Assembly (NCBI RefSeq): GCF_023100945.1
Contig: NZ_CP064689.1
Span: 3,888,001 to 3,952,000, forward strand
Length of the DNA stretch: 64,000 nt
Source of the DNA: Bradyrhizobium sp. 200
GTDB lineage: Bacteria > Pseudomonadota > Alphaproteobacteria > Rhizobiales > Xanthobacteraceae
Direction of reading: 5' to 3'
The notes under the pieces are model-generated. The model had not been told where the DNA came from and did no database searches. It saw nothing but the letters and a program-made list of their open reading frames with translations. A program made the position numbers and the translations under genes. The number at the start of each line of letters is the position of its first letter. Positions within the stretch are counted from its first letter, which is position 1. Positions 10,225 to 17,916 of this stretch are shown here, piece after piece.

Positions 10225-11436
10225 TCATTCCGGCAGCCGGAGCAGCTCGCAACGCGAACCCTTGGCCGCTGCGGGCGCGAACGGCGGACGTATCACAAGT
10301 GCCCGTGCCGCAGCGAGATTCCCTAATAGCGATGAGTCCTGGTGGTTCACCGGCACGGCGATAAGCGTGCCGTCTTCGCGCTCTTTGAGGCGTGCGCGAA
10401 GATAGTCTTCGCGCTGGTCATTGGCGGCCAGATCGCGGCCGAGCTCAGCGCTTTCGCGCGGATGATGGATGGTGTCGCGGCCCGATAGTGCACGAATCAA
10501 CGGCACCAGAAACAGGAAGCCGCAGACATAGGAGGAGACGGGATTGCCGGGCAGGCCGATCACCCGCATCGTGCCCAGCCTGCCGTGCATCATCGGCTTG
10601 CCCGGCCGCATCGCGATGCGCCAGAACGCCATGGTCGTGCCCTCTGCCTCCAGCGACCGCTTGACGAGGTCATGGTCGCCGACCGAGGCGCCGCCCATGG
10701 TGATCAGGATGTCCGCGTTCGCCTCGCGCGCATGGCGGATGCCTTGCGCGGTGGCGGCGACGGTGTCGGCGGCGATCCCGAGATCGACGACCTCGGCGCC
10801 CTCAGCGCGCGCCAGCGCCCGCAACCCGTAGCCGTTGGAATAGACGATCTGGCCGGGGCCGGGGATCTCACCCGGCATCACCAGCTCGTCACCGGTGCCG
10901 AGGACCGCGACTTTCGGGCGGCGGTGCACCGCAAGCTCCGGATAGTTCATGCCGGCGGCGAGCGACAAATCGCGGTCGGTGAGGCGGCGCCCGCGCTTGA
11001 GCAGCACATCGCCCTCGCGGAAATCGACGCCGGCGGGGCGGATATGCCGCCCCTTCACGGCCGCCTCGGTGATGGTGATGTGGTCGCGATCGACGCCAGT
11101 GTCTTCCTGGATGATGACAGCGTCGGCGCCGTCGGGGATCGCGCCGCCAGTAAAAATCCGCACCGCTTCGCCCGCGCTCACCTTCCGCTCGAACGGGCGG
11201 CCGGCCGCGACCTCGCCGATCACCTTCAGCCGTACCGAGAGATCGGCGGCATCCGCCGCGCGCACCGCATAGCCGTCCATCGCCGACATCGCCTGCGGCG
11301 GCTGCGTCCGCCGCGCCGCGACGTCGCGCGCCAGCACGCGATGAAAGGCCGTGTCGAGCGCGATCATTTCCTCGGGGAGGGCGGCGGCGTCGGCAAGGAT
11401 CGCAGCAAGCGCGTCGGCGACAGGCATCAAGGCCAC
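10225..11436 (-). CDS. moeA: Molybdopterin molybdotransferase MoeA
   Basis: Inserts molybdate into adenylylated molybdopterin, the last step of molybdenum cofactor assembly. The 403-residue product contains PPQAMSAMDGYAVRAAD near the N-terminus, FTGGAIPDGADAVI, the MoCF-binding segments GTGDELV and TMGGASVGDHD, and the RPGKPMMHG/GLPGNPVSS catalytic loops. I chose GTG at 11436 because AGGAGGT lies six bases upstream; the frame opens at 11475 inside a repeat. It is upstream of lexA on the same strand, but its usual neighbour moaC is about 10.5 kb away in this window. Confidence 0.95.
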   Translation of the reverse strand: MALMPVADALAAILADAAALPEEMIALDTAFHRVLARDVAARRTQPPQAMSAMDGYAVRAADAADLSVRLKVIGEVAAGRPFERKVSAGEAVRIFTGGAIPDGADAVIIQEDTGVDRDHITITEAAVKGRHIRPAGVDFREGDVLLKRGRRLTDRDLSLAAGMNYPELAVHRRPKVAVLGTGDELVMPGEIPGPGQIVYSNGYGLRALARAEGAEVVDLGIAADTVAATAQGIRHAREANADILITMGGASVGDHDLVKRSLEAEGTTMAFWRIAMRPGKPMMHGRLGTMRVIGLPGNPVSSYVCGFLFLVPLIRALSGRDTIHHPRESAELGRDLAANDQREDYLRARLKEREDGTLIAVPVNHQDSSLLGNLAAARALVIRPPFAPAAAKGSRCELLRLPE

Positions 11437-11450
11437 GGGCAGACCTCCTG

Positions 11451-11553
11451 GAGCATGATCCGGAAAAGTGGACACCGGTTTTCCGAAAAGATCATGCTCA
11501 AATTAAAGAGATAGAGCGGGATGACGATTCGAAGAAAAGTCATCCTGCTCTAG
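11451..11553. repeat. Intergenic repeat, family B
   Basis: GAGCATGATCCGGAAAAGTGG ... CCGGTTTTCCGAAAAGATCATGCTC forms one palindrome, and AGAGCGGGATGACGATTC ... AAAAGTCATCCTGCTCT a second. A near copy in opposite order is at 33833-33964, and a decayed one at about 24340-24377. The end of the element supplies the stop codon of the HAD gene. Confidence 0.85.
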
Positions 11554-12182
11554 ACTTCGAGTGCGGTCAGTGCCCTGGCCACGTCATCCGTCGATGTCAC
11601 GTGGATGGCACAAAGGCCGCGCGCCCGCGCGCCTTCGATATTGGCGGCCGAGTCGTCGAAGAACAGGATCCTCTGTGCCGGGACGCCGATCGCCTTTACC
11701 ACATGATCATAGGCTTCCGCGTCGGGTTTGCGCAAACCGATGCTCGAGGACAGGAATATCTCGCGGAAATGGCTGAGCACGTCGGCATAGGCCTGCGAGA
11801 AATGCGCGATATGGGCCGGATTGGTGTTGGAAAAGGCATAGAGCGGCATGCGCTTCGCCGCGTTCGCCAGCAGCGGCGCAATGCCCGGCATCTCGCCGGT
11901 GAAGATCGCATTCCAGCCTTCCAGGAACTGCGCATCCGTGATTCCGATGCCGAGAGACTGCCGCAGGCTCGCAAAGAACGCCGCGTCGTCGATCTGGCCG
12001 ATCTCGTGATGCTTGAAACTGTCGTTGACGACGAAGCGCCTTGTAAGGTCGGCAGGCTCGCAGCCGGCGTGCCCGGCCCAGCACGTCATTACCTTGTCGA
12101 AACTGATGTCGAGGACGACGCGGCCGAGGTCGAACAGCAACACGTCGACGGAAGGAGGCGCTGGCGGCAAATTCATGGCCAT
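11550..12182 (-). CDS. HAD-superfamily phosphatase, YihX-like
   Basis: A 210-residue HAD subclass IA hydrolase. Motif I is LLFDLGRVVLDISFDKV, with the nucleophile Asp but Gly in place of the second Asp, the same arrangement as Escherichia coli YihX (glucose-1-phosphate phosphatase). Motif II is AFSNTN, motif III the Lys in GLRKPDAEAYDH and motif IV FFDDSAANIEGA. These last three are very close to the YihX pattern. The cap domain covers about residues 25-95. Substrate is likely a small sugar phosphate, by analogy only. The start at 12182 has no strong ribosome site; ATG at 12176 is equally possible. The stop codon lies in a repeat. Confidence 0.87.
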   Translation of the reverse strand: MAMNLPPAPPSVDVLLFDLGRVVLDISFDKVMTCWAGHAGCEPADLTRRFVVNDSFKHHEIGQIDDAAFFASLRQSLGIGITDAQFLEGWNAIFTGEMPGIAPLLANAAKRMPLYAFSNTNPAHIAHFSQAYADVLSHFREIFLSSSIGLRKPDAEAYDHVVKAIGVPAQRILFFDDSAANIEGARARGLCAIHVTSTDDVARALTALEV

Positions 12183-12267
12183 CGTTTACAAAACTGGTCC
12201 GGCAAGGGCAACGGGCTGGACTGAATTCGGCCCGATCCGGCGCTTAAGCCGGTGCGCGAGCTGTGCT

Positions 12268-12352
12268 ATAGCGCTTTCGAGCGAAAGCCGCCCCGGGCTT
12301 GATCCGGGGTGGATGCCGGTTCGCGTAAAAACGCGTCAAGAATAGCGCCTTG
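12268..12352. repeat. Intergenic repeat, family C
   Basis: TAGCGCTTTCGAGCGAAAGC ... GCTTGATCCGGGGTGGATGCCGGTTCGCG ... AAAACGCGTCAAGAATAGCGC. The ends are inversely related (AGCGCTTTCGAG and AATAGCGCC). Related to 8254-8332 and 13909-13990. Confidence 0.65.
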
Positions 12353-12374
12353 GGTCGCAAGAGGGAGTGATGGC

Positions 12375-12674
12375 ATGAAAATCCTGGGCGGAATTTTGGG
12401 CGCCATGGTTGTGGTTGCGTTGTTGGCCGGTCCCGCTTGGGCCCAGACTAGTGTTCCCAGATACGGTGAGACCGACAACGCCAAGACACCTTCGGAAATC
12501 GCCGCCGAGAAGGAGGCGGAGAAGGCCTACAAGCGCTCGCTCGGCAACATCCCGGAGCAGAAGGGCACCGATCCCTGGGGAACCATGCGCAGCGACAGCG
12601 CGCCGCCGAAAGCGGCGGCCAAGGCCCCGCCGGCCAAGCCGAAGGCCAAATCCGCCGACGGCGCCGCAAAATAG
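12375..12674 (+). CDS. Small exported protein of unknown function
   Basis: A 99-residue protein with a signal peptide (MKILGGILGAMVVVALLAGPAWAQ, cleavage after AWA). The mature part is hydrophilic with Glu/Lys stretches (SEIAAEKEAEKAYKRSL, NIPEQKGTDPWGTMR) and a Pro/Ala/Lys-rich tail. GAGGGAGTG lies just upstream of the ATG at 12375. The EKAYKRSLxxIP...DPWG pattern is, as I recall, common in small Bradyrhizobium periplasmic proteins of unknown role. Confidence 0.75.
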   Translation: MKILGGILGAMVVVALLAGPAWAQTSVPRYGETDNAKTPSEIAAEKEAEKAYKRSLGNIPEQKGTDPWGTMRSDSAPPKAAAKAPPAKPKAKSADGAAK

Positions 12675-12745
12675 AAGACACTTCCCGGCGCCAGCGCTTC
12701 CAGGCGCGATGCCGGGACAATGATGTCCGGATGCGAGGCAACGAC

Positions 12746-13909
12746 ATGACGGAAACGCTGCTGTTTTCCCCGATGACGATCCGCGGCGTGACGCTGAAGA
12801 ACCGCATCGTGGTGCCGCCGATGCATCAATATTCGGCCCAGAAGGGCTTTCCGACCGACTGGCATCTGATGAACGCCGGCAAATTCGCCGCCGGCGGCGC
12901 CGGGCTCATCGTCGTGGAATCGACCAAGGTCGAGCGCCGCGGCTGCGGCACGGTCGGCGATCTCGGCATCTGGGACGACAAGTTCATCGAGCCGCTCAGC
13001 CGCCTCGTCAAATTCATCAGGCAACAGAATTCAGTCGCCGGCATCCAGCTCGGCCATTCCGGCCGCAAGGCGCGCGCGAGCCGACCCTGGGAGGGCGACC
13101 GCCCGCTGGCGCGGACATCCGATATCGAGGATTGGGACGCCTGGCAGCCGGTGGCTCCGAGCGCGATTCCCCATAGCGAGAAATGGCCGGTGCCGAAGGC
13201 GCTGGAGACGCGCGAGGTGAAGGATTTGATCGAGGCCTGGGGGCAGGCCGCGCGGCGCGCCCATGAGGCCGGATTCGAGGTGCTCGAACTGCACGGCGCG
13301 CACGGCTACCTCGTGCACGAATTTCTCTCCGAGCGCTCCAACCAGCGCACGGACGAATATGGCGGCTCCGAAGCTAATCGCATGCGCTTCATCACCGAGA
13401 TCACCGAGGCGGTGCGTGCGCATTGGCCTGATCACAAGCCGCTGTTCGTCCGCCTCTCGGTCGAGGACAATGCCGGATGGGGACCGGAGCAGAGCGTGCG
13501 GCTGGCAAAAATCCTCAAAGCCAGGGGCGTCGACGTCATCGACTGCTCCTCCGGCGGCATCACCGAGATGGCGCCGATCCTGGGCAAGGAAATCAAATAC
13601 AGCTATCAGGTGCCGCTGTCGGAATATGTCCGCCGCCAAGCCGACATCATGACGATGGCGGTTGGTCTCATCATCCATGGCGATCAGGCCGAGCAGATCC
13701 TGCGTGGCGGGCAGGCCGATCTGATCGCGGTGGGGCGGGAAATCCTCAACAATCCCAATTGGCCGATGGACGCCGCGCTCAAGCTCGGCGTCGAGGGCCC
13801 GTTCCGCAACGTTCCCCCGCAATTCGGCTATTGGCTGGGCACCCGCGCCAAGCGCGGCTTCGGAACCCGGCCCTCCACCTGGCAAAACGGGCTGCAGGAA
13901 GCCGAATAG
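12746..13909 (+). CDS. Old yellow enzyme family NADH:flavin oxidoreductase (YqjM-like)
   Basis: An FMN-dependent ene-reductase, about 387 residues, of the short YqjM-type class. The TIM barrel starts FSPMTIRGVTLKNRIVVPPM. The substrate-binding His pair lies in LELHGAHGYLVHEF, followed by the class signature SERSNQRTDEYGGS. FMN-binding GREILNNPNWP is near the C-terminus. In Bacillus YqjM the early motif is PMCMYS, whose Cys tunes the flavin; here it is PMHQYS, so Cys is replaced by His while the Tyr is kept. I prefer the ATG at 12746, preceded by GCGAGGCAACGAC, over 12731. Likely acts on alpha,beta-unsaturated carbonyls; substrate unknown. Confidence 0.9.
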   Translation: MTETLLFSPMTIRGVTLKNRIVVPPMHQYSAQKGFPTDWHLMNAGKFAAGGAGLIVVESTKVERRGCGTVGDLGIWDDKFIEPLSRLVKFIRQQNSVAGIQLGHSGRKARASRPWEGDRPLARTSDIEDWDAWQPVAPSAIPHSEKWPVPKALETREVKDLIEAWGQAARRAHEAGFEVLELHGAHGYLVHEFLSERSNQRTDEYGGSEANRMRFITEITEAVRAHWPDHKPLFVRLSVEDNAGWGPEQSVRLAKILKARGVDVIDCSSGGITEMAPILGKEIKYSYQVPLSEYVRRQADIMTMAVGLIIHGDQAEQILRGGQADLIAVGREILNNPNWPMDAALKLGVEGPFRNVPPQFGYWLGTRAKRGFGTRPSTWQNGLQEAE

Positions 13910-13990
13910 AGCGCGATTTCGAGCGATGCTGGCCCTGGGACTTGATCCGGGGGGCGGGGTACCGGTTCGTGTTAAATCAGACACGGCTCC
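13909..13990. repeat. Intergenic repeat, family C (diverged)
   Basis: AGCGCGATTTCGAGCGATGC ... ACTTGATCCGGGG ... GTACCGGTTCGTGTTAAATCAGACACGGC. It aligns with the 12268-12352 element around CTTGATCCGGGG and CCGGTTCG. No gene is visible between the oxidoreductase stop and ctpA. Confidence 0.55.
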
Positions 13991-14133
13991 AGCCTTGCCG
14001 ACAAGGCCGCAGCGGTCCTGGCCGGGCATGCCTTGATCCGACCAAAAAGCCATTGTGAGTTGGCGGAGCCGGGGACAGGGGCGCCGATTCACTGAAATCG
14101 CGGGCGTCCGCTAGCGAAAAGGGACGCCCTACA

Positions 14134-15468
14134 ATGCGCAGGAATTTTGCCTTTCTTCTCGGCACGGTGACGGGCGCGTGTCTGGCCGTTCTCGTGACGG
14201 GACCGCAGGGGGCGCATCTGGTGGCGGCGGCAAAGGCCGCGGCCCGTTCCGACGCCTACACCCAGCTCAATTTGTTCGGCAGCGTGTTCGAGCGGATCAA
14301 GACCAGCTATGTCGAAAAACCCGACGATTCCAAGCTGATGGAAGGCGCCATCAACGGCATGATCTCGGCGCTTGATCCTCATTCGCGCTATATGAATGAG
14401 AAGGGCTGGAGCGACATGCAGGAGACCACCCATGGCGAGTTCGGCGGGCTCGGCATCGAGGTCACGATGGAAGACGGCCTCGTCAAGGTGGTCACGCCGA
14501 TCGACGATACGCCCGCGGCCAAGGCCGGCATGCTGTCGGGGGACGTGATCACCCAGATCGACGACGAAGCCATTGCCGGCATGAGCCTCGAACAGGCGGT
14601 GGGCCGGATGAAGGGCCCCGCCAACAGCAAGATCCGGCTGAAGATCGCGCGCAAGGGTTCGGCTGCGCCGATCGATATTGCCATCGTTCGCGAGATCATC
14701 CGGGTGCGGCCGGTCCGCTACAAGACCGACAGCGGCGATATCGGCTACATCAGGATCACCCGCTTCAACGAGCAGACCACCGAGGGCCTGAAAAAGGCGA
14801 TCGCCAGCATCTCCAAGGAGATCCCGGCCGACAAGCTCGCAGGCTATGTCATCGACCTCCGCAACAATCCCGGCGGGTTGCTCGACCAGGCCGTTTCCGT
14901 GTCGAGTGCCTTCATGACGCGGGGCGAGGTGGTCTCGACTCGCGGCCGCACCGCGGAGGAAACCCAGCGCTTCACCGCGCGCGGCGGCGACATCACCAAG
15001 GGCAAGCCGCTCGTCGTGCTGATCAATGGCGGCTCGGCCTCCGCGTCCGAGATCGTGGCCGGCGCGCTGCGCGACCACAAGCGCGCCACCCTGATCGGGA
15101 CGCGTACCTTCGGCAAGGGCTCGGTGCAGACCATCATCCCGCTCGGATCAGGCAATGGCGCGCTGGCGCTGACCACCGCGCGCTACTTCACTCCGTCGGG
15201 CCGCTCGATCCAGGCCCAAGGCATCGCGCCCGACATCGAAGTGCTGCAGGACGTGCCGGACGAGCTCAAGAGCCGCTCCGAGCTGAAGGGCGAAGCCTCG
15301 ATGCGCGGTCACCTCGCCGCCGACGGCGCCGAGCAGGCCGGTTCGCAATCCTACGTGCCGCCGAACGACAAGGACGACAAGGCGCTGAACGCGGCGTTCA
15401 ACCTGCTGCGCGGCGTGACGGTGAACGCGAATGCGCCGGCGGCTGCGAAGCGGGCGGTGCCGAATTGA
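14134..15468 (+). CDS. ctpA: C-terminal processing peptidase, S41 family
   Basis: A periplasmic tail-specific serine protease of 444 residues. A signal/anchor (MRRNFAFLLGTVTGACLAVLV) is followed by a helical N-terminal domain, a PDZ domain (about residues 95-180, GGLGIEVTMEDGLVKVV ... AGMLSGDVITQID) and the S41 catalytic core. The catalytic Ser is in INGGSASASEIVAGAL near residue 310 and the Lys in TRTFGKGSVQT near 330. In Rhizobiales, ctpA usually sits with envC- and rppH-type genes; here it stands alone in the accessory stretch, so it could be a second copy. Confidence 0.93.
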   Translation: MRRNFAFLLGTVTGACLAVLVTGPQGAHLVAAAKAAARSDAYTQLNLFGSVFERIKTSYVEKPDDSKLMEGAINGMISALDPHSRYMNEKGWSDMQETTHGEFGGLGIEVTMEDGLVKVVTPIDDTPAAKAGMLSGDVITQIDDEAIAGMSLEQAVGRMKGPANSKIRLKIARKGSAAPIDIAIVREIIRVRPVRYKTDSGDIGYIRITRFNEQTTEGLKKAIASISKEIPADKLAGYVIDLRNNPGGLLDQAVSVSSAFMTRGEVVSTRGRTAEETQRFTARGGDITKGKPLVVLINGGSASASEIVAGALRDHKRATLIGTRTFGKGSVQTIIPLGSGNGALALTTARYFTPSGRSIQAQGIAPDIEVLQDVPDELKSRSELKGEASMRGHLAADGAEQAGSQSYVPPNDKDDKALNAAFNLLRGVTVNANAPAAAKRAVPN

Positions 15469-15510
15469 GCCCACACGCCGGCCGCGAACGCGGCTTCCGC
15501 TAGCGAGCCT

Positions 15511-15630
15511 GTAGATCCGGATGGCGCCAACGGGTCGCGCGAATGCGCGCCCGATGACAGGCTCCGCGAAATCCGGGGCGGTCGCGTGCGAACTGGTCCC
15601 GGATTGCGCTGCGCTCCATCCGGGATCTAC
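15511..15630. repeat. Intergenic repeat, family E
   Basis: GTAGATCCGGATGGCGCC at 15511 pairs with GCGCTCCATCCGGGATCTAC ending at 15630, enclosing about 85 bases. This is the CGTAGCCCGGATGGAG-type element of Bradyrhizobium. The rest of the 380-base gap between ctpA and the next gene shows nothing else to me. Confidence 0.7.
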
Positions 15631-15848
15631 GTGACTGCACGATGCGCCCCTGCGCCCGGTTGCCGACAATTTCATTCCCGAATTTGTGGCGCGTGGCGGG
15701 CAGCGAGAAGGCGTCGTCAAGGCCGGAGCCGCGATCCGGAAACTGAGCGTCTTTTTTTGAAACCCCGTCTCCATCCAACCGTAGCTCGCGCGGCATCATC
15801 TTTTCATGAAGCCGGTTCCACTCCAGGTGCGTTTGAACGGAGTAAGTT

Positions 15849-17045
15849 ATGTCGAGAAAATGGACTTTGCCGACCCTGATCCTGTTCCTCTGTTCGAGTG
15901 GAACGCTGCAAGCAAATCCGCTCGATTCACCCGACGTCGTCTATATCGATGGGCTGCCGTGCAACAGGGCGTGTCAGTCCTATATGGCCTGGTCTGATCG
16001 GGTATTGCCTGCCCGACACCGCGAGGAACGCGGGACGGACGTCGTCGTGGTACCGGCCGAGGCGAAAACAGGAGGCGTTGAACACACGGCCCGCCCACGC
16101 GTGGCAAGGCAGGCCGCACCGGTTTCCCGCACGGCGCCGCGCGCCGGCACGGCCGCGTCGAACGCCAAGGCGCCGAGCACCAAAGCCCTGAACACCAAGG
16201 CCTTGAACACCAGGAAGGTCGCCGCTCCCAATCCCCCATATCCAGCAGCCAGAAAGAATGTTCCCGCGGCTACGGCCACGGCCACTGGAGAAAAGGCCGC
16301 AGAAAAGACCGTTGCAGGAACTCAGGAGCCGGAGCGCAAATTGCAAAGCTCCGATGCGCCGGAGCCGGCGCAGGCAGCCACCATCGCTGCGTCGCAGCCT
16401 GCGGAGGCCCCCAAGACGGAAGCGAAGTCGGAAGAGAAGTCCGAAGCGAAGGCCGAGGTGAAGTCCGAGGTCGCCCTGCCGCCGCCCGCCACGCTCGAGA
16501 TCGCTGCGGCGCCCGCCACCTCCGAGGCCGCCGCCTTGCCAACTACGGCCGCCGCCGCTCCCGCGTCGGCGCCCCGCACAATTCAGCAGCAGGTCGTGGA
16601 AGCGACGGGAATGGCCGACCTCGTCACGGCCATCGGTACGGGACGGGAAGCGGCCAACAAATCGGACACTCCTGCAACGGATCCCGGTGAGGTCAGCGAT
16701 GCTGGCAAGACGGCGTCCGCATCGCCGGACGACCCGGACAATCTGGTGGCGCTTGTCCTGGCACGCCCGGAGATCAGTTCGCTGTCCGACCTGAACAACA
16801 AGAACGTCGCGATCGAGGAGAAACAATCCGCATCAACTGGACGCGTCAGCGCCGCGCTCATGGCGGCGGGCGCCGCGGAAGTCCAGTTCAGCCAAGTGAA
16901 AGCCGGCGCGATCGAGCGGCTGATCAGCGGCGAAGTCCCCGCCGCGGTCCTCACGCTCGCTTCGCGCGAAGCCGCAGAAGGGTTTCCCGACATCGAAGGC
17001 TTCAGGACTTTCCGGGTGCCGCTCTCACAGAAGACGAGGCTGTAG
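15849..17045 (+). CDS. Exported protein with long low-complexity linker and degenerate solute-binding-like C-terminus
   Basis: A 398-residue protein. A signal peptide (MSRKWTLPTLILFLCSSGTLQA) leads to a short conserved-looking segment with paired cysteines (YIDGLPCNRACQSYMAW, about residues 32-48). A disordered Ala/Pro/Lys/Glu linker (about 60-270) contains tandem KALNT and short E-K-S-E-A-K repeats. The C-terminal 100 residues (ISSLSDLNNKNVAIEEK ... VKAGAIERLISGEVPAAVLTL) resemble the second lobe of TAXI/NMT1-type periplasmic binding proteins. I infer a periplasmic protein spanning the envelope; ligand and function are unknown. Confidence 0.75.
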   Translation: MSRKWTLPTLILFLCSSGTLQANPLDSPDVVYIDGLPCNRACQSYMAWSDRVLPARHREERGTDVVVVPAEAKTGGVEHTARPRVARQAAPVSRTAPRAGTAASNAKAPSTKALNTKALNTRKVAAPNPPYPAARKNVPAATATATGEKAAEKTVAGTQEPERKLQSSDAPEPAQAATIAASQPAEAPKTEAKSEEKSEAKAEVKSEVALPPPATLEIAAAPATSEAAALPTTAAAAPASAPRTIQQQVVEATGMADLVTAIGTGREAANKSDTPATDPGEVSDAGKTASASPDDPDNLVALVLARPEISSLSDLNNKNVAIEEKQSASTGRVSAALMAAGAAEVQFSQVKAGAIERLISGEVPAAVLTLASREAAEGFPDIEGFRTFRVPLSQKTRL

Positions 17046-17101
17046 TCGTAGGGCCGCTGCAATTCCGAAATGGGTTGGCGACGATCAGCGCCTTGATAAG
17101 A

Positions 17102-17129
17102 AGCCCGCCGGGCAGTGCGCCGGCGGGCT
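17102..17129. terminator. Probable bidirectional terminator
   Basis: AGCCCGCCGG-gcagtgcg-CCGGCGGGCT is a perfect ten-base-pair stem. On the plus strand GGTTTGATG follows, and on the minus strand TCTTATC. It lies between the stop of the 398-residue gene and the stop of the leftward 62-residue gene, so it could end both transcripts. Confidence 0.65.
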
Positions 17130-17147
17130 GGTTTGATGCGATTGCCC

Positions 17148-17336
17148 CTAACCTTCATCTTTTCCCGATGTGTCGGGGTCTGCTTTTCTCGCGGCTTTCC
17201 GGGCAGACCAACGTGCGCGAAACCGCTTCAAGGCGCGGAGCGTCGCAGGGGCGACCGCTTGAAGCGCGAGAGAAGCACCTCCGGCGACCAGTCCCTTGAC
17301 AAGAGAAAATGCTAAATCGGGCCAAAAGTACCACAT
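17148..17336 (-). CDS. 62-residue membrane protein candidate
   Basis: The frame from ATG 17336 encodes WYFWPDLAFSLVKGLVAGG..., one hydrophobic helix (about residues 3-32), then a strongly basic segment (RALKRFRARWSARKAARKA) and an acidic end. AAGGA lies about ten bases upstream. The positive stretch after the helix suggests a cytoplasmic C-terminus. Codon use has lower third-position GC than the core genes nearby. The terminator-like stem just after its stop supports it as a real unit. No homologue is recalled. Confidence 0.45.
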   Translation of the reverse strand: MWYFWPDLAFSLVKGLVAGGASLALQAVAPATLRALKRFRARWSARKAARKADPDTSGKDEG

Positions 17337-17384
17337 GACCCCTGCGTCCTTCTTCACAGGGGCACCGCCGGCGGCAGTGGACAG

Positions 17385-17426
17385 AAAAAATAAATAGAAA
17401 AGCCCCGTCCGTCGCCGGCGGGGCCC
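17385..17426 (-). terminator. Rho-independent terminator after 31-residue gene
   Basis: On the minus strand GCCCCGCCGGCGACGGACGGGGC is followed by TTTTCTATTTATTTTTT. It lies 22 bases after the stop of the tiny gene at 17448-17543. Confidence 0.75.
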
Positions 17427-17447
17427 AGAAATCCCTGTACGCGGTAT

Positions 17448-17543
17448 TCAGCGCACGCGAAACCTTTGGTTCACCCGCTCAAGGTGGACTCCAAGAATGA
17501 GTTGGGTGCACACCATCGTGGCCGTGCGATTGAAACCGCGCAT
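17448..17543 (-). CDS. 31-residue leader-like or small protein with perfect ribosome site
   Basis: ATG at 17543 is preceded by a perfect AGGAGG six bases upstream. The frame reads MRGFNRTATMVCTQLILGVH and ends in a basic stretch NQRFRVR before TGA. A strong hairpin (17568-17599) lies 12 bases upstream of the ribosome site and a terminator follows the stop. The compact hairpin-SD-ORF-terminator layout suggests a tightly expressed small transcript or a leader peptide for the 62-residue gene downstream. I recall no homologue. Confidence 0.5.
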   Translation of the reverse strand: MRGFNRTATMVCTQLILGVHLERVNQRFRVR

Positions 17544-17567
17544 GACGATCCTCCTGAAATGAAAACA

Positions 17568-17599
17568 GACGGCCCGCAGCAGAGTTGCGGGCTTCCGTC
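17568..17599 (-). promoter_or_regulatory. Hairpin in the 5' region of the 31-residue gene
   Basis: On the minus strand GACGG-aa-GCCCGCA-actctgc-TGCGGGC-CGTC folds into a long stem that ends 12 bases upstream of the AGGAGG of the tiny gene. It could control access to the ribosome site or stabilise the message. Confidence 0.55.
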
Positions 17600-17751
17600 A
17601 ATTTCATGGTGCAACCGCTTCCGAGACGGCGCGGCGCGCTCCTAGCCAAGCCCACCGAGGGCGGCCATCCACCTAAACATAATCAGATCGAACGACTATT
17701 GTCTGTGTGCCATTTCACAATTGAATTACGAACTACGGTGACTGCAAGCGT

Positions 17752-17829
17752 AGGCCGGATGAATGAAGCGATATCAGGCTCCTTAAGTCTAGCATTCCCG
17801 CATACCGCATTCGCTCATGCGGGCTGCTT
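17752..17829. repeat. Intergenic repeat, family E
   Basis: GTAGGCCGGATGAATGAAGCGATATC ... TCCCGCATACCGCATTCGCTCATGCGGGCT. It matches the CGTAGCCCGGATGAGCGAAGCG-type element and resembles 60125-60178. It occupies the gap before the unknown 338-residue gene. Confidence 0.7.
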
Positions 17830-17916
17830 GCCAAAATCGCATCATGACGATGGCCCGTTGTTGCAGGAGCAGCTTGTTAAGCTAGAATGCAGCAACCAGG
17901 GCGGGAAGGAAAAACT

